From NCBI RefSeq assembly GCF_030463565.1, contig NC_134654.1, forward strand, positions 16,880,202 to 16,944,201: a DNA stretch of 64,000 nt, given 5' to 3'. Every line of letters begins with the position of its first letter. The stretch's first letter is position 1. The notes beneath the pieces are model-generated. The model worked only from the letters and a program-made list of their open reading frames with translations. It searched no databases and had not been told where the DNA came from. Source of the stretch: Pelecanus crispus (taxonomy: Eukaryota; Chordata; Aves; Pelecaniformes; Pelecanidae). The position numbers and the translations under genes were made by a program. Positions 26,961 to 39,693 of the stretch are shown piece by piece.

Positions 26961-27029
26961 GGTGGCTCAACACGGAAACTGGCGGTGGATCAACATGGAA
27001 ACCAGTGGTGGCTCAACATGGAAACATAC
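26961..27029. repeat. Three tandem copies of a 23-bp unit
   Basis: Copies at 26961-26983, 26984-27006 and 27007-27029 share GGTGGnTCAACAnGGAAAC and differ at a few bases. It is a small tandem triplication with no evident function. Confidence 0.85.
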
Positions 27030-30000
27030 TTCCCAGCTGACTCAAAATACAAATCTCAGGTGGGAGGAGAAGAGACCAAAAGACCCATATCTCCATCCTC
27101 CTGTGTTCTTGATGCTGTGTTCAGCTGACCATAAAGACACTTGTGTACAATGGAAGCACATATAACACCTATCAAATAGGTCATTCAGCACTTTCCATTG
27201 CAGATGCCTCTTTCAGTTGTTTACACCTTTACCAAAATTTATTTCTTTGTGATTTGCCATCCTGGAGAATCTGCCTCTGAGATGAAGTTTGGTGTTTCCC
27301 TTTGTCCTTCTCTCTGGAGACCGGCTGACAGGACAGTGCCAGCACTCAGGAACCTCTCTGTTAGTCAAGACACACTCTGCTAAACGGGCTCAGGATGGAG
27401 ATGCATTGACGTGATGTGGGAGAGATCGCCCTCACTATTTCAGAAAGACCTCCACAGACTTTGCTGCAGTGATGGAGATTTGATTTGGGCCCAGTGTGCC
27501 CATACTGCTTACATTAGTCCATCTTCATCAGCCATTTCATGCAGAGTTGAAGAGGCCCCAGGGAGAGCACACAGAGAAGAAAACAGTTGGGTCTCCAAAG
27601 GGAAGGCTGAGATTCACTGCTGCCTAGACAACAGCATGGACCAAGTAACACTTTATGGGTGATATCAGACCTTTTCTGGCCTTGCTGGACTTAATTTTAG
27701 CACCTTGGGCTAAAATTAGCACCTTGGGCAGTGGCAATGGGGTTTGTGGGCAAGTAGTTCATCGTGGGAACTCCTCATTGGGGCGGAATCTAGCAGCTCT
27801 TCTCTGTCTAGTTCCCAGGGCATGAGACTGGTGGCAGGGCTGGCATCTCAGCCTCTGCCATGAGGAGGCAACTGGTGCCCCTTGTAGCCACCTAATCATC
27901 CTGTCTTCCCACGCTGGGAAGGAAGGCTCTCTGCTCAACTCCATGGATGTGCTGTGCAGGTCACACAGCCTCAAAGTATTGAAATACCTTACATTTGAAA
28001 CTTAAGCCTATTTGGGGCTTAATCCTGTCCCAGGTAGAACAGGGACCACCTCCCAGTTCCCCCGAACATCAGTCAGAGAGTCATCATGCTAAGGGATGCC
28101 ATCAAGCATGTCAAGCAGGATATGAGGCTGTCTTCTGGGGATGCGAAGAGGAGCAGAGCCCATGCCAGGGTGTTTTGCAGCATTCTGTTTTGTTCTGGGG
28201 GAACTGTTTTGGTGTCACCTTTGTAGGACTTTTTTATTAAAGTTGCTACCCTCCCTTTCAAAGCTGTTTGTATACTGACAGTAGGTGGTGGGGTAAAGAG
28301 AGAACCTCTGCTTGCAGCAATTCTGTTGAAGAGTAGCTTTTACACAAGGGAGAATCAGAGCTGGAAAATGTGGTAGTGCATAAAAGATAAATCATAGAGT
28401 CAGAACATCAGTGGCAAACATCTTCATTAACCATTCTCTGGCAATATGGAGAGACCCCCTCCTGTGCAAGTAAGCTTTTGTTAAAAAAAGGTCTCTAAAA
28501 AACACAGGTACTGTTGGCTCCTGCATTTGCATTCAGTGTGGCAGTGGGCCCTTCAGAGGTCACTAATTAATTCTTTTTTCTTCAAAGATAAAATCATGTT
28601 AAGAGGATCTCTGAAATTTTTGCATATTCCCATGACTCCAGAAGCAGGAACTTTTGGGAAACAGCAGTTACCAGGAGATCACTGGCCATAGCCCTGAGGT
28701 AAGCAACTGCACCATCTCTGCAAGTGACTGCCTTCTTCCCCAGGCAGGAGCTGACCTTCTCCAGGGCAGCCTGCCAGCCTGAAGCCAGATATCCAGAACG
28801 GCTGATCAGGGAAGGAGCCAGCCTGCAGTGAGGAATTTTATCAAAGGGCCTGGGGAAATTCTGAACTGACCCCACTGCTTACAGGGCCACCTTCACCCTT
28901 CACCCATGTGCAGAGCCAGCCTTGCTCGGAGGCAAGAGGTAGGGTTTGAAAAGGGACTAGCACTCTTTGACCTGACAGGGGACCCAGGCCAGAGACCATA
29001 AAGTCCTCCTGCACATTTGGACCTGCACAGCACCTTGTACCCAGGGTTTGTACATCCTGGAGTAACTGATTCTCCCAGACTGCACAAACCCTCTGCAGCA
29101 ATCCCTGCCTCTCCCTGCACAGCTGCATCTACCCTCCCGGAGCTCATGGTCTGGAGGGAGCAGGATGTCTGGTCCTGCAGGCAGTCCCTGCCATAGTCAT
29201 GACAGCCCTGTTTCCAGCTAGACCCAGCACAGCTGGTGATCTGGAATGAGTGGGCTCTGAACTGGGATTTAACCCTCACCAGCCCTAATCGCTGCAGCTG
29301 CCCAGCCATGGAGGGTGCCCAGGGCTGACGGATGCCCAGGCTGAGCAGCTCCTCCACCCTCAACACACCAGGCCAGCACTGACATCACCCCCCTCAGACC
29401 ATTTCCTTACACTCTCCAGGGCCAGGCACTGCCTTGTAACTTGCAGGCTCATTTTTCTGTCCCCACCCAGTGCTACTGCAGTTCAGTTTCTGGTATCAGT
29501 CACACTCAGGGCATGCGGCATCTGCAGACACAGCACAGTCAAAGGATCCCGATGCCTGCCCCATCCTCCTGCTCTTCCATTCAAGCAGCGGGGACATGAC
29601 CAGTCCTGCATCAGCTGTGGGAATCAGCCCAGAGTGAAATGCAATCCCATGTAGGGAATCCTGGAGAGACAGGCTCCAGGGTCTGCTGCAGCAAAAGCTC
29701 CCTTGCTTGTTCCCCTGCTGTCGCTGGGTGGCAGGAGGGGCCTGTTCAACAGGTCCCCAGGGTGAAGGACCATGGCACACTGCTTTGCAATGTCATGGAT
29801 GTTTTCATAGCCACCCGGGAGCGTGCACACTTGCCTGCTCCAGACAGGCACTGGTACCAGCGGCTGGAGGCTGGTCTCTCGATACGTCTTCTGCCTGTGT
29901 GGAGACAAACCAAGGTCTGGCTTTGCCAGGGAGCTCAGTCATGGGGGCCCCAATACTTTGGCTGGGCTGAAATGAAGCCACTGCTGGATCTGAGCTGCAA

Positions 30001-30139
30001 ACCCCTGGAAATGACAAACAGCCCTTAAGGGCAGTTCAGACCTTTTGCGCCTCTCCTTGCTCTCTCAGTGCTCTGGGAAATGGGGGCAACTAAAAATATC
30101 CCAATCTCAGTGATGCAGCAGGACCCACTAGTGGGGTAG

Positions 30140-30440
30140 AGAAAAGATGGAGACAAACTCTTTCTGGAGGTGTGCAGCAAAAAGATGAGACAATGGACAT
30201 GAGATGCACTGAAGGAAATTCCAGAAGGATGTAAGTTTGTTTAAAAAATCACAATGAGAGTGGTCACAAACTGGGACAGGACTATAGAGAGCTAGGGGGG
30301 GGCAGAATCTTCATCCTTGGAGAATTTCCAAGCTTGACTGGACAAGGTCCTGAGCAAACTCATCTAACTATGAGGTTGTTCCTAGCAGAGGTTGGACCAG
30401 AGAGCTTCATAGATCCCTTCTGACCTGCATTAGGCTATAC
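30140..30440 (+). mobile_element. Decayed CR1 LINE 3' fragment
   Basis: The order of blocks follows avian CR1 3' ends: 'ggaaattccagaaggatgtaa', 'gagagtggtcacaaactggga', 'cttggagaatttcc', 'ttgactggacaaggtcctgag', 'aggttggaccagagagcttc', 'cttctgacctgcattaggcta'. The terminal ATTCTATG repeats have been lost, so it is an old copy. The 5' end is truncated, as is usual for CR1. Confidence 0.65.
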
Positions 30441-33400
30441 TCTGAGCATTAGCCCTTTTCTGCCATGTAACATCTGTAGGGGTCCTCAGAGGCACCACTA
30501 CCCCCCAAGTGTCTAGATGATTTAAGCTTAACACTTTTGAAAACCACATAAATGCAGAAATTTCTGTAGCACACCAGCCACGCCAGAGAGCTCTCTCCCA
30601 ACCCTACAAGTCCTCCAGTGTCCTGTGTGGTGGATCCAAGCCAGTGTCCCATTGGTGTAAGATGTCCTCAGCACAAAAAACAGCTTGGAAGAGGCTCAGG
30701 ACATGGGGAACGGTGCAGACCATCCTGGACTGGCTTTGTTATGCAGCAGTCAGACCAGGAAGGTGTTCGAGGAGGTGTTCCACCTTCTTTTCCTCCTCAC
30801 TCCTAGTTATTCAGCTGTCTGCTGTCCCTCCTCCCCACAGCATGGATGGAGACCTCAACCATGTCCTCTCACAGCCTTCCTCCAAGTGACTGGAACTCCA
30901 TAGACTGCAAGGACTGTTGGGGTGGGAGAGACTCCATCATGTCCTATGCAGGTTCTCTGACAAAGATTGATCTATTGAAGAGCTTCCAGATCAGACTCAT
31001 GGCTTCAGCTGAGTCCATATAGACCTTTCTCAGATTCAGGGCAAAAGGAAAGACAAACGTATGCATTTTTCCTAATTTCCACCTACCTTCACACCCTCAC
31101 TGGAAGCCAGAGAGTGCATGGCTGGGCTGAGCCCAGACCTCTTTTCCTCTCTTGGGCAGAGGCATAACCTCATCCATGAGCTGCCTGTTGTGACAACACA
31201 CCCAGCATTCACACCATTCATGCCACAGAGCTGTCTGAGGTGGTATATACAGGATTAAAAGCATGGTCCTGCTTATTTTTCATGAGGAAGGGAAAGGGCA
31301 CCTGCCTCCAGCCCACCAGCTGAAGCACAGACACATCCCTGCAGCCTTGGGGGCCATGGGGGAAATGGAGGAATGGGCAGTCCCCAGGGGTCTTTCCACC
31401 CCTTCCATCCCACAGCCCAGCCCTCTACTGTGCCCAGCCCCACTGCTCTCTAGCCAGAAGCTAATTGCTGCTCATTTGAAAGGTAACTGCAAGACCTGCA
31501 GTCATTAGCCAGAGGGGTGAAAGGAAGCACTGGTGTCACCAGCAGCCAAAGGCGCTTGCCCAGGGACTTCTCTGTAGCTGCTGGGTGTGAAGGTGAAGAG
31601 CAGCTCCTGGCAACACACGGTCCTTGTGCAATGCCAGCATCCCTGTGCATGCCCAGGGCTGGGTGCTGCTCCAGAGCCTGGCTGGGAGGAAACCACCTGC
31701 CAAAGCACCAGTGATGGCTGGGTGGCTCTGCCATCCAGCTGGGCCTCATGGCTAGTGCATTCCCCGAGCGGCCACCAAGCTAATTCATGACTGCCATTAC
31801 CAGTTCTCAGCAGTGCTTCATGGCTGCCCTCTGCCCACTCTTGATACAACCAGTTCCCAGGGAATGAAAACCTTGGGACCAAACCCTTCCACCAGGGCAG
31901 GGGCCAGGTCTGACCAGGGATGAGATCTTGCTCCAGCAGACACAATCATCAGCTCTCCCCAAGGATGTGCTCCCACATGGGTGCCTGGAGATCCCTGATA
32001 CCACAGAAGCTGCCTCCAATCCTGGATTGTATCAGTGCCTGGCAGCTCCGAGCCTCGAGGCATCTGACCAGGCAGGATGAGTTTTCTGGGAGGCTCCACA
32101 CCTTATAGTTAAGTAAAGTAACCTTAGGCTTTCCTATCACACACAAATGTTTCTCAGCATTCAGGTTCATATTAAACCCCTGACTTTCCCACATTCAGGC
32201 ACCCTGTGGTAGATTACAAACACTGTTCATCTTCAGCTCTGCTGTGGAGAGGACATGTAAGGGCTCCTGTATGCATGTGCCAGGATCTGCCCATGCACAG
32301 TGAGTTGGGTGCCCAGCACAGGCTCTGCAGCACCCCACCTCAGCATCACTGATTGCCACCTGCACCCAGGACCAGGAGCATCAGGCACAGGTCTGCTGCC
32401 AGCAACCACAGGGAGCACTGGCTATCAAACAGCAAAGAAGTCACATTTGAGACAAAGAAAGTGGTTTTCCCAGCCTAATTTGCTGTTGCAAAACAGGACA
32501 TCATTTAAAGCAAAAACCTGTTGAAAAGAAGCTCTTCCTAGAAAATACATTTGTGGGTCTTTGCCAGCAGTTGCTGGAAAGAAAGTGCAGACCCTTAATG
32601 ATATTCCAGGGTTCTTTTTTTCATGGTAGGTTGCTGAGTTTTGGACAAAAAGGATCTGTAAGAATGACACAGGGAAGGGTAAAACCTCCAGAGCCAGTTG
32701 AGCAGGATGTGTCCCAGGGTGCTGCTGCCAGGCAATGCAGAGGAGCACGGGGCTGGCCATTTGCTCCTCTGCACCATGGCTCTGCTGTGCCGTGCTGCGA
32801 ACAGCTGTCATAGGAGAATAAATCAGACCCTCACCAAGGGTCTGGATCCAGTCCAGCTCCTGTGCCCACAAGCTGAGAGCTTGGGGATCTCATCACAGTA
32901 AGCTACCCGCGCCATGGGCTTTCATCTCACAGGGACAACACTAGTTAAGCTCCTCATGCACTGCCAAACCTCCAGTCCCATTGTAGGCTTGGAAACCCCT
33001 GCACTTCTGCAAAGCCCAAGAAGAGTTCAGCCCAGGGCCATGCCCCATGTGCTGGAACAGGTGGAAACATGAAAAGGTGTCTGCCATGTGGTGGAGATGA
33101 AGCCAAAAGGATCTTCGCTGGAGAGACCCAGGCACAGGGACAGCCAGTTGGGTCAGTGCCACCTCTTGTCCATGTCCCACACAGGCTACATTGGACAAAC
33201 TGGGCCAGACCCACTCCAGCCTCCAACTGACCGTGGCACTCCCGGAGCCCTGGGGCTGGATGTAGGGGAGGGGAGGCAGCTCAGAGAAGTCTCCTTCTTA
33301 ATTATTCATGGTAAGATTTCAGCTGATGGAGCTGGGGCTTTCAGAGGCTGGTTCCTAATGGACCCTGCTGATGTGTCTGGCCAGTAAGCGCTCCTGGGCC

Positions 33401-34189
33401 CTGTGCAATTCCCACTTCTCCCATCTCCATGCCGTAAAAATGCCACCTTCTCCTGCTAATGATGCATTATGCAGCCATCACTCAGGCTTCGTAGCCCTGC
33501 TGCCATCATGCAAAGATTTTGAGCTGTTAGTGAGGGAAAGGCAGTGTGTGCTCTCCAGCCAGGGAAATCGCACATGCTGGGATCTGCCAGGGGTCCTGCC
33601 CACACTGGAGGATGACAGAGGGATCTGAGGCCATCTGAGAATAGCTTGCACAGGGAGGGGAAGAGGTACCAGTGAGACAACAGGCATAGCTAGAGCATAC
33701 CATGACCTGCAGCCATCCCACCCCAGGTCCTTTAGGCAGAGGAAGGGAAGGAGATGACAGAGGACACTTGGGGCTGCATCAGCTGGCGCCCCAGGTGCTG
33801 CAGACCAGTTAGCATGATATGCTGACTGCCTGCAGGACATCTCCACCTGCAGAGTCAAACAATGCCATGGGTGATGGGTGGAGGCAGTGGTGGAAGATGA
33901 CTCGGGAATAGCAAGATTAATGGTTGAACACTGTGCAGGAGAACGTGTTAAATGCTGCATCAGGAACACCTGCCAGCCTTCCGGCTGCTCTGGCTCTGTC
34001 CCTTTGCAATGCTGGCCAGTGTTTCCTGGGACTTTCACCCACTGCTGTCCTTGTTTCCATCCCACGCCAGCTGGACAGGGCTGGAAACACAACCCTGGTG
34101 CATGCACAGCTCAAGGCACCACATAACCAAAGAGGGGGTTCGTGAGGGCCGGAGTATCATGGCAAGGCCTAATTAGGTCACCTTGCATA

Positions 34190-34400
34190 GTCCTGTGTAT
34201 CATCCCCATGCCCACTTTATCTATTGTCCATCCCACATGGAGAACTGTGGAAGTTGCCCATCTACCCATTCATCCCCACAGCCTTTTATCCTTGCACAGG
34301 CATACCTCCAGCTAATACTCATTCTCATACTGACCTGACACTCCATCTGTCTATCCATCTGTTCATCTCCACGCACTCCTCACCCAACTATTCTTCTAGC
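34190..34400. repeat. Degenerate ATCC/ATCT tetranucleotide tract
   Basis: Repeated CATCC, CATCT, TATC and CATTC words on the + strand, interrupted by unrelated sequence, look like an eroded tetranucleotide microsatellite. Confidence 0.4.
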
Positions 34401-35821
34401 TCAAACCAGTGCTCCACCCAGTGAATACTCACCTTTGAGTACTTGGGAGAAATGGCTCAAACCTGGGGTCATTCTGGTGCCCTCTCCTAAAAAGAGAGTA
34501 TTAAATCCTTGTGCTTATGGTGTAGACTGGTGTTCCTGTAGGGGTTACCGGAGTGCAGGAGACCTCTCTTTCAGGAGGGCAGAGGACATGTTGATGGGAA
34601 GGATCTGTACCCATCCTTCTTGTGAGAGGAGACCTATCCTCAGAAGCATCCTCAGGAGGATTCTCAGAAGGATCCTTAGAAGGCTCTGCATGGGCAGACA
34701 GCTGCCGTGCCCAAGTCCTCCCTCAACAGGCTCCCAAAATCTGTAGCAGGTAATACAAGCTTGCTCCAGATAGCCATGTTTATAAAATCACAGACCTGGC
34801 AGAGACATCCCAACCCCTTTTCCAGCCAACTGGCACCCAGGGAAGGTCCCCAAGCTGGCCTGCCTGGTTGAGCAGTGGTGATGCCCAGCAATACACACCA
34901 AAGCATGCTGCCTGCATCATGCAATGCCCAAGAGCAGGGACGCTGGACACTGGTTTGGGATCATGTGGCATGGTGGAATCCATTGCCCAGGACCTGCCAG
35001 GCAGTGAGTGGGAAAGGCTGCTTTCAGGGACATACCATGATGTCTCCAGCATGGAGAGAGAGGAGATGTCTACAGTAGGAGATGGTGCTTGCTGCAAGTG
35101 GGTTGAGGGCTGGAGTCAGTAGCACAATTGGTATCGGAGAAGACAGACAATTACCCCAAGAGCAGTGACCTGCCCACCCTGCCAGTTGAGTTAGGGGCCA
35201 CATGCCTGCACTCATCTAGCCTGTGGCCAAATTGCAGGGCTTCTGGGAAGAGACATGGCCTGGAGACCTCTCCTACCACAGCAAAGGAGAAAGCACCTCT
35301 CATATTCTGGGGTCTGGGGTCCTCTGACACCTCCACCCTTATGTCCTGCCTGAGCACAGCCAGGGTGGAGGAGAGCTCCAGCCCCACCATGATGGAGGAG
35401 ATGAAGGTGTGGGCACTACAGAGTTCAGAGGGATGGGACATCCCCTAAGTGACCCATACAGAGGCAGGCAGTGGAGAGAGGACTTTCATCTGCTTTTAAA
35501 GCAGTCTACAAACAAGGTCCACACCTTGGCTGTGCTGGCCAGCAGGAGATCAGTTCGTCAGCTCCCTCTATGGGGACAACTGGTGCCACAGTCCCAAGAT
35601 CGTGCTGGTGGGGTGGAAGATGCCTGGTCACCCACTTGGGCTCAAGCATCTCTTTGGGTAGTGCTTACTGAGGCACACATGTGCATTGGTAGCTGCTTGA
35701 GATAAAACATGTGGGCATGAAAACATGCATGGAAACACATGCACCAACAGTCATACACATCCCCCCATGCACACAGCCAGCTGCTTGCTGGGCATAAGAA
35801 CACATGGACACACATGCAAAT

Positions 35822-35838
35822 ACACACACACACACACA
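35822..35838. repeat. (CA)n microsatellite
   Basis: A short uninterrupted ACAC run inside a wider CACAT/CATGCA-rich stretch (35740-35880). It is long enough to vary in length. Confidence 0.8.
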
Positions 35839-37819
35839 TGCTTTCAGGGCCACACCCTACCCCTACATACAAGCACCCACCCCCCGCCCAGACTGGGCTT
35901 TATTTCTTGCCGTGTGCTTGCAGAGCAGTCCCAAAACAACATTGGGGCTCCTGGCATCTTGCCCCATCATTGAGAGCCCTTTGTCCTCATCACTGGGTCC
36001 TACAAAGTCCCTGTCCACCAGGGATGTGTCCCCTCCTCCAGAGCTGCCTGGAGGATGTGTCTCTGGCCCTTTCGCTATGCCGATGTCATTAGTTGACCCT
36101 TAATTTTGTGTGCACGCACTGTAGGAGAGAGACATTAGCTTCCTCTCCACATGCACATTAGGAAGTAATTGCCCTAATGGGCTCTAACGGCCACCTGGCC
36201 CATGCACTTCACAAGTTACTGCCTTGGGCCACCTGCAGCTGCTCGTGAACAGAGCCTGGCAGGGGAACATGGCTCCAGCATCACCAGGGCCTCCCGTGGG
36301 ACAGGGGATGGGAGACCCCAGCCCTCTCCAGCAATGGAAAGGGCAGAGGGGGAGCAGGGCTGGGCCAGGTCTGTAGCATGGAAGAGATGCTGATGTGAGC
36401 CATGGGGTGGCTGGACGGGGGGCAGGGGTGTCGGGGGAGCATTTGGGATGTGATACCAGTGATGTACAGGCGCAGTGGAGCCAGGGCACTCAGGGCATTG
36501 CCAGCAATTGCCGGCAGCTCCCAGCTCAAATCACAAGCACTAGCCATGTGCCTGGAGCCTACAGCTAAGGGTAAGTGTTCAAGGTGCTGCATGGGGCTGT
36601 TCACCAGCAAATTTGGCTGTGAGTGAGCGACTGGCTGCCCACAGTCACATACTGGCATCTCTGCTGACAGTTGTGGCAGGGTCAAAGCAGGACTATGCGA
36701 GTGTCCCTGCCATGCAGGGATGTTTGCAGAGAACACAACCATCTAATACATGTCCCAGAGCTGCAGGCATGAGTTAACCTTGGGACATTAGGTCACCATG
36801 ATAAACCAAAGCACTGAGTTACTCAGGACTGAGCTGGAAATGGCTGCAATATCCTCTAATGAACACATGCCTGGTGGGAGGACAAGCTCTGCAGCATCTG
36901 GGGGCTCTGGTTTGCTGGACATCCAAAACTCTTCCCCAGGGACTATCAACAGGAAAGGGCTTGGGAAGGTCTGGCTCCGGCCATCAGCTTTAATAACAAG
37001 AAAATAGGATGGTGGCAGCTTTTCCATCTGCACAGGAAGGGGCTGGGAAAGTATCTCCCAAATGCAGGCAGACCTTGACCTAAAACAGACACCTGTGCCT
37101 CCAAGAGCACCAAACATGGGTCCCACTGCCTGGAGATGATGTGGCTCTGGTGAGGATGTGGAGATGGTGGGTGATCAGCTGGCCCTGAGCAGCAGACATG
37201 ACTGCAGGCTGATGCAGCAGGTGCTGGCTCAAATGGGCCCTGGCTCATGCCCACAGGCAGAGAAGTGTGCCACCCCCAGCAGCGCTAGCGGATGCTCAGT
37301 GCAGGACTTCCCAGGCAATTGCCAACCTCTTGCTGCCTGACCCTTACCCACCAAAGGCAAGGACTGGGGGCCCAATGTGCCGTTCCCCAAGGCTTGCCCT
37401 GCCACTGTGCCAGCCCTTGACAGCCATCCCTGGCCAAGCAGTGCCACCCTGTGGCAAATGTCCTCCTCGCCTCAGAAGAGGGTGTTGCCCCTGGACCCCC
37501 ATCCCACGCATTCATGTCCCTGACACTTGCTGCCCCTGCTGATACCCCCAGCCTTGGTCCCCTCTCTGCTGGTCCTGCTGGAGCCTGTGGCCCCAACACA
37601 GCACAAGACATCCCATCTCAACCCAGTGCTGCCTCTGAAGCTCTTTACTGTCCCCATTGCCTTGTCCAAATATCTCCAGGGCTTCAGCAACAGCAGCCAA
37701 AATTAGTTCCTCCAGCCCTACCCCCGGCGGGCCCCCCCAGGGTGCAGACAAGGAGGGCGCCCACTCCCACATCCCAGCAGCCCTCTGCCATGGCACCCTG
37801 CATTAACTCCCCAGACAGA

Positions 37820-37846
37820 CTAATAATAACGTTTATTATTAAATAA
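37820..37846 (-). terminator. AT-rich palindrome containing a minus-strand AATAAA; possible RNF222 polyadenylation site
   Basis: AATAATAACGTTTATTATT is a near-perfect inverted repeat centred near 37830. TTTATT at 37832-37837 reads AATAAA on the minus strand, about 1.86 kb past the RNF222 stop. It could end a long RNF222 3' UTR. The distance and the lack of other support keep confidence low. Confidence 0.25.
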
Positions 37847-39693
37847 CGAAGCATGGATGTGTTGTTATCAGGTAATAATTTCTTATGAAATAGGATTTCC
37901 ATTCCAGCGTGGTTTCTCAAGAACTTTTCCCCAGGCAATCTCCCAGTCCTTCATGCAGGGGTCAGTGTCATTGCACCTCAAGTGTGGGTGAGGAAACTTG
38001 AGGCACATGGTGCAGGAGTGCAGTAACAACGTCACAGAGAGAAGCCAGGAAGTCAGCAGCCCACCTAGGCACCATGTCCTGGTTGTAACCCCAGAGGAAG
38101 GGGTGGGATGCCATCAGCTCCTCTACCCTAGACTGCTCACTCCTTTCTAGCCCCAAGCAGTTCTTATTTGTTCCCCTGAAATGTTCTGGCTGATCCCAAA
38201 GCTGCTTTGGGGCACTGCTGGACTTGTTTGTCCTACCTGATGCTCAGCCATGCAGTAGGAACCTCGCTTCAGGGGCACAGGAACAGTGCACCAGCCCTCC
38301 ACCCCGCTGTCGCCTCCCATGGGCACTGGTGAGGTATGCCCTGCTCCTGCTCCTGGACACATTGGGGTGCCTGTGAAAGCACCGCGGCCCTCAGGGCACA
38401 TTCCTGAATGACTGGGCAGAGAGCAGCACCCACGGGGCTGGGGCCAGGGCCAGGGTCAGGAGGACAGAGGTGGTGGTGATGGTGGAGATGCTGCATTGAG
38501 GTGTACATTGGGGAAAAATGTGATGGGGGGGCCCCAGCACTAGCAGACAGCCCCCGCTGCACCCTCCCCTGAGAGTAGGCACAGAGGGTCCCAAATCTCA
38601 ACCATGCCTCTCAGATGTCCACTCCCCTCCCAAACCAGGGCCCCTGGGATTAGGGGCTGACGCTCCCATGGGTGGAACCAGTCCCAAAGAGGGCAAATCT
38701 GGGAGGCATGTGGGGCTGAGCAGTGCCTAACCTGTTTGGCACAGGTGAAAATGAGCTGCTGGGTGTTAACCCTCAGGAGCTGGATGTAGGGATGAAGAAA
38801 CATCACTCTCCTGAGGCACAGGGCTCTAGCAAGGAGCACTTACTAGATGGGATCCCAAATCTTCACCCTTATACAGTCTAGACCTTTGGTTTAGCTCCCT
38901 GCCCCACACCCACTGCCTGTCGCTGGAGCCCCAGGGCAGAAGGGATGCCTGTGACACCAGGAGGATGGCAGCAACGCTGAGGAGCTCAGAGAGGTGAGGG
39001 AGTGCAAGGCTGGGACTGCCTGGGGGATGAGCTGGCGTCCCTTCCCACCCCATCACTCCGCAGGGAGGGGTACGTTGGCTGACAGAGGGAAAGGTGAGCT
39101 CATGGAGGCCAGGATCACTCTCTCCATCCTCTGGTTTCACTGCCCTTGTTGCCCAGTAGCTAAAGGCTCACATCTTTGGGGTGGAAAGCCATGAGTTTCT
39201 GCTCCAGGGTGGCTGCACCATGTACCCTGATGACCTCAACAGCCAGCCAGGAGCCTGGGGACCTCCAAAAGCCCCACAGCCTGGCGGCATGACCCTCCAA
39301 TGCACAGAGCCTTTGGCTGTCCCCAGGCTCTGGGTTCCTGGGTGCCATGGTCACAGCCCCCCAGGAGTTGGGATGGAGGGGAGGGACCAGCACAGCCCAG
39401 CCACTCCCTGCACGCACTGTCACAGGGTGTGGGATGAGCAACTACCCTCTCTGCTAAGACACTGGAGGAACCCACTAGCAGGGGAAGGGGCAGAAAATGC
39501 CAGCAGTGACACTGTGAGCACCTGGAGATCTGCTGAAAGGTCTGAAAGGCCATTCAGTCCCTGGCCAGATGAGAGAGCTTCACCTGGACCTGCTTCTGGA
39601 CTTTCTCATGGGATCTATCAAGAGAGGACGCAGCCCTAGCTCTGTCCCAGCATCAGTGACACCTCTCCAGTACCTGAGCTGATCCCATCCCCA

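Larger units (their letters stand above)
22290..39693. other. Gene-free interval between TMEM238L and RNF222
   Basis: About 17 kb with no coding exon that I can recognise on either strand. TMEM220, the gene next to TMEM238L in human, was looked for through its first-exon motif (QVNDPD) and not seen. The interval holds a decayed CR1, a 23-bp triplication, simple repeats, an AT-rich palindrome and two stretches with clustered TAAT motifs that may be conserved non-coding elements. By comparison with human gene order, an inversion breakpoint should lie here. Confidence 0.5.

Noticed and set aside
33478-34107. 209-codon minus frame
   Set aside because: No motif or membrane/signal pattern, and it overlaps open frames on the other strand. 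Treated as chance.
22290-39693. TMEM220 exons expected next to TMEM238L from human order
   Set aside because: I looked for the QVNDPD and IWKSISAIHILF-type motifs and saw none. The inversion model places TMEM220 elsewhere.
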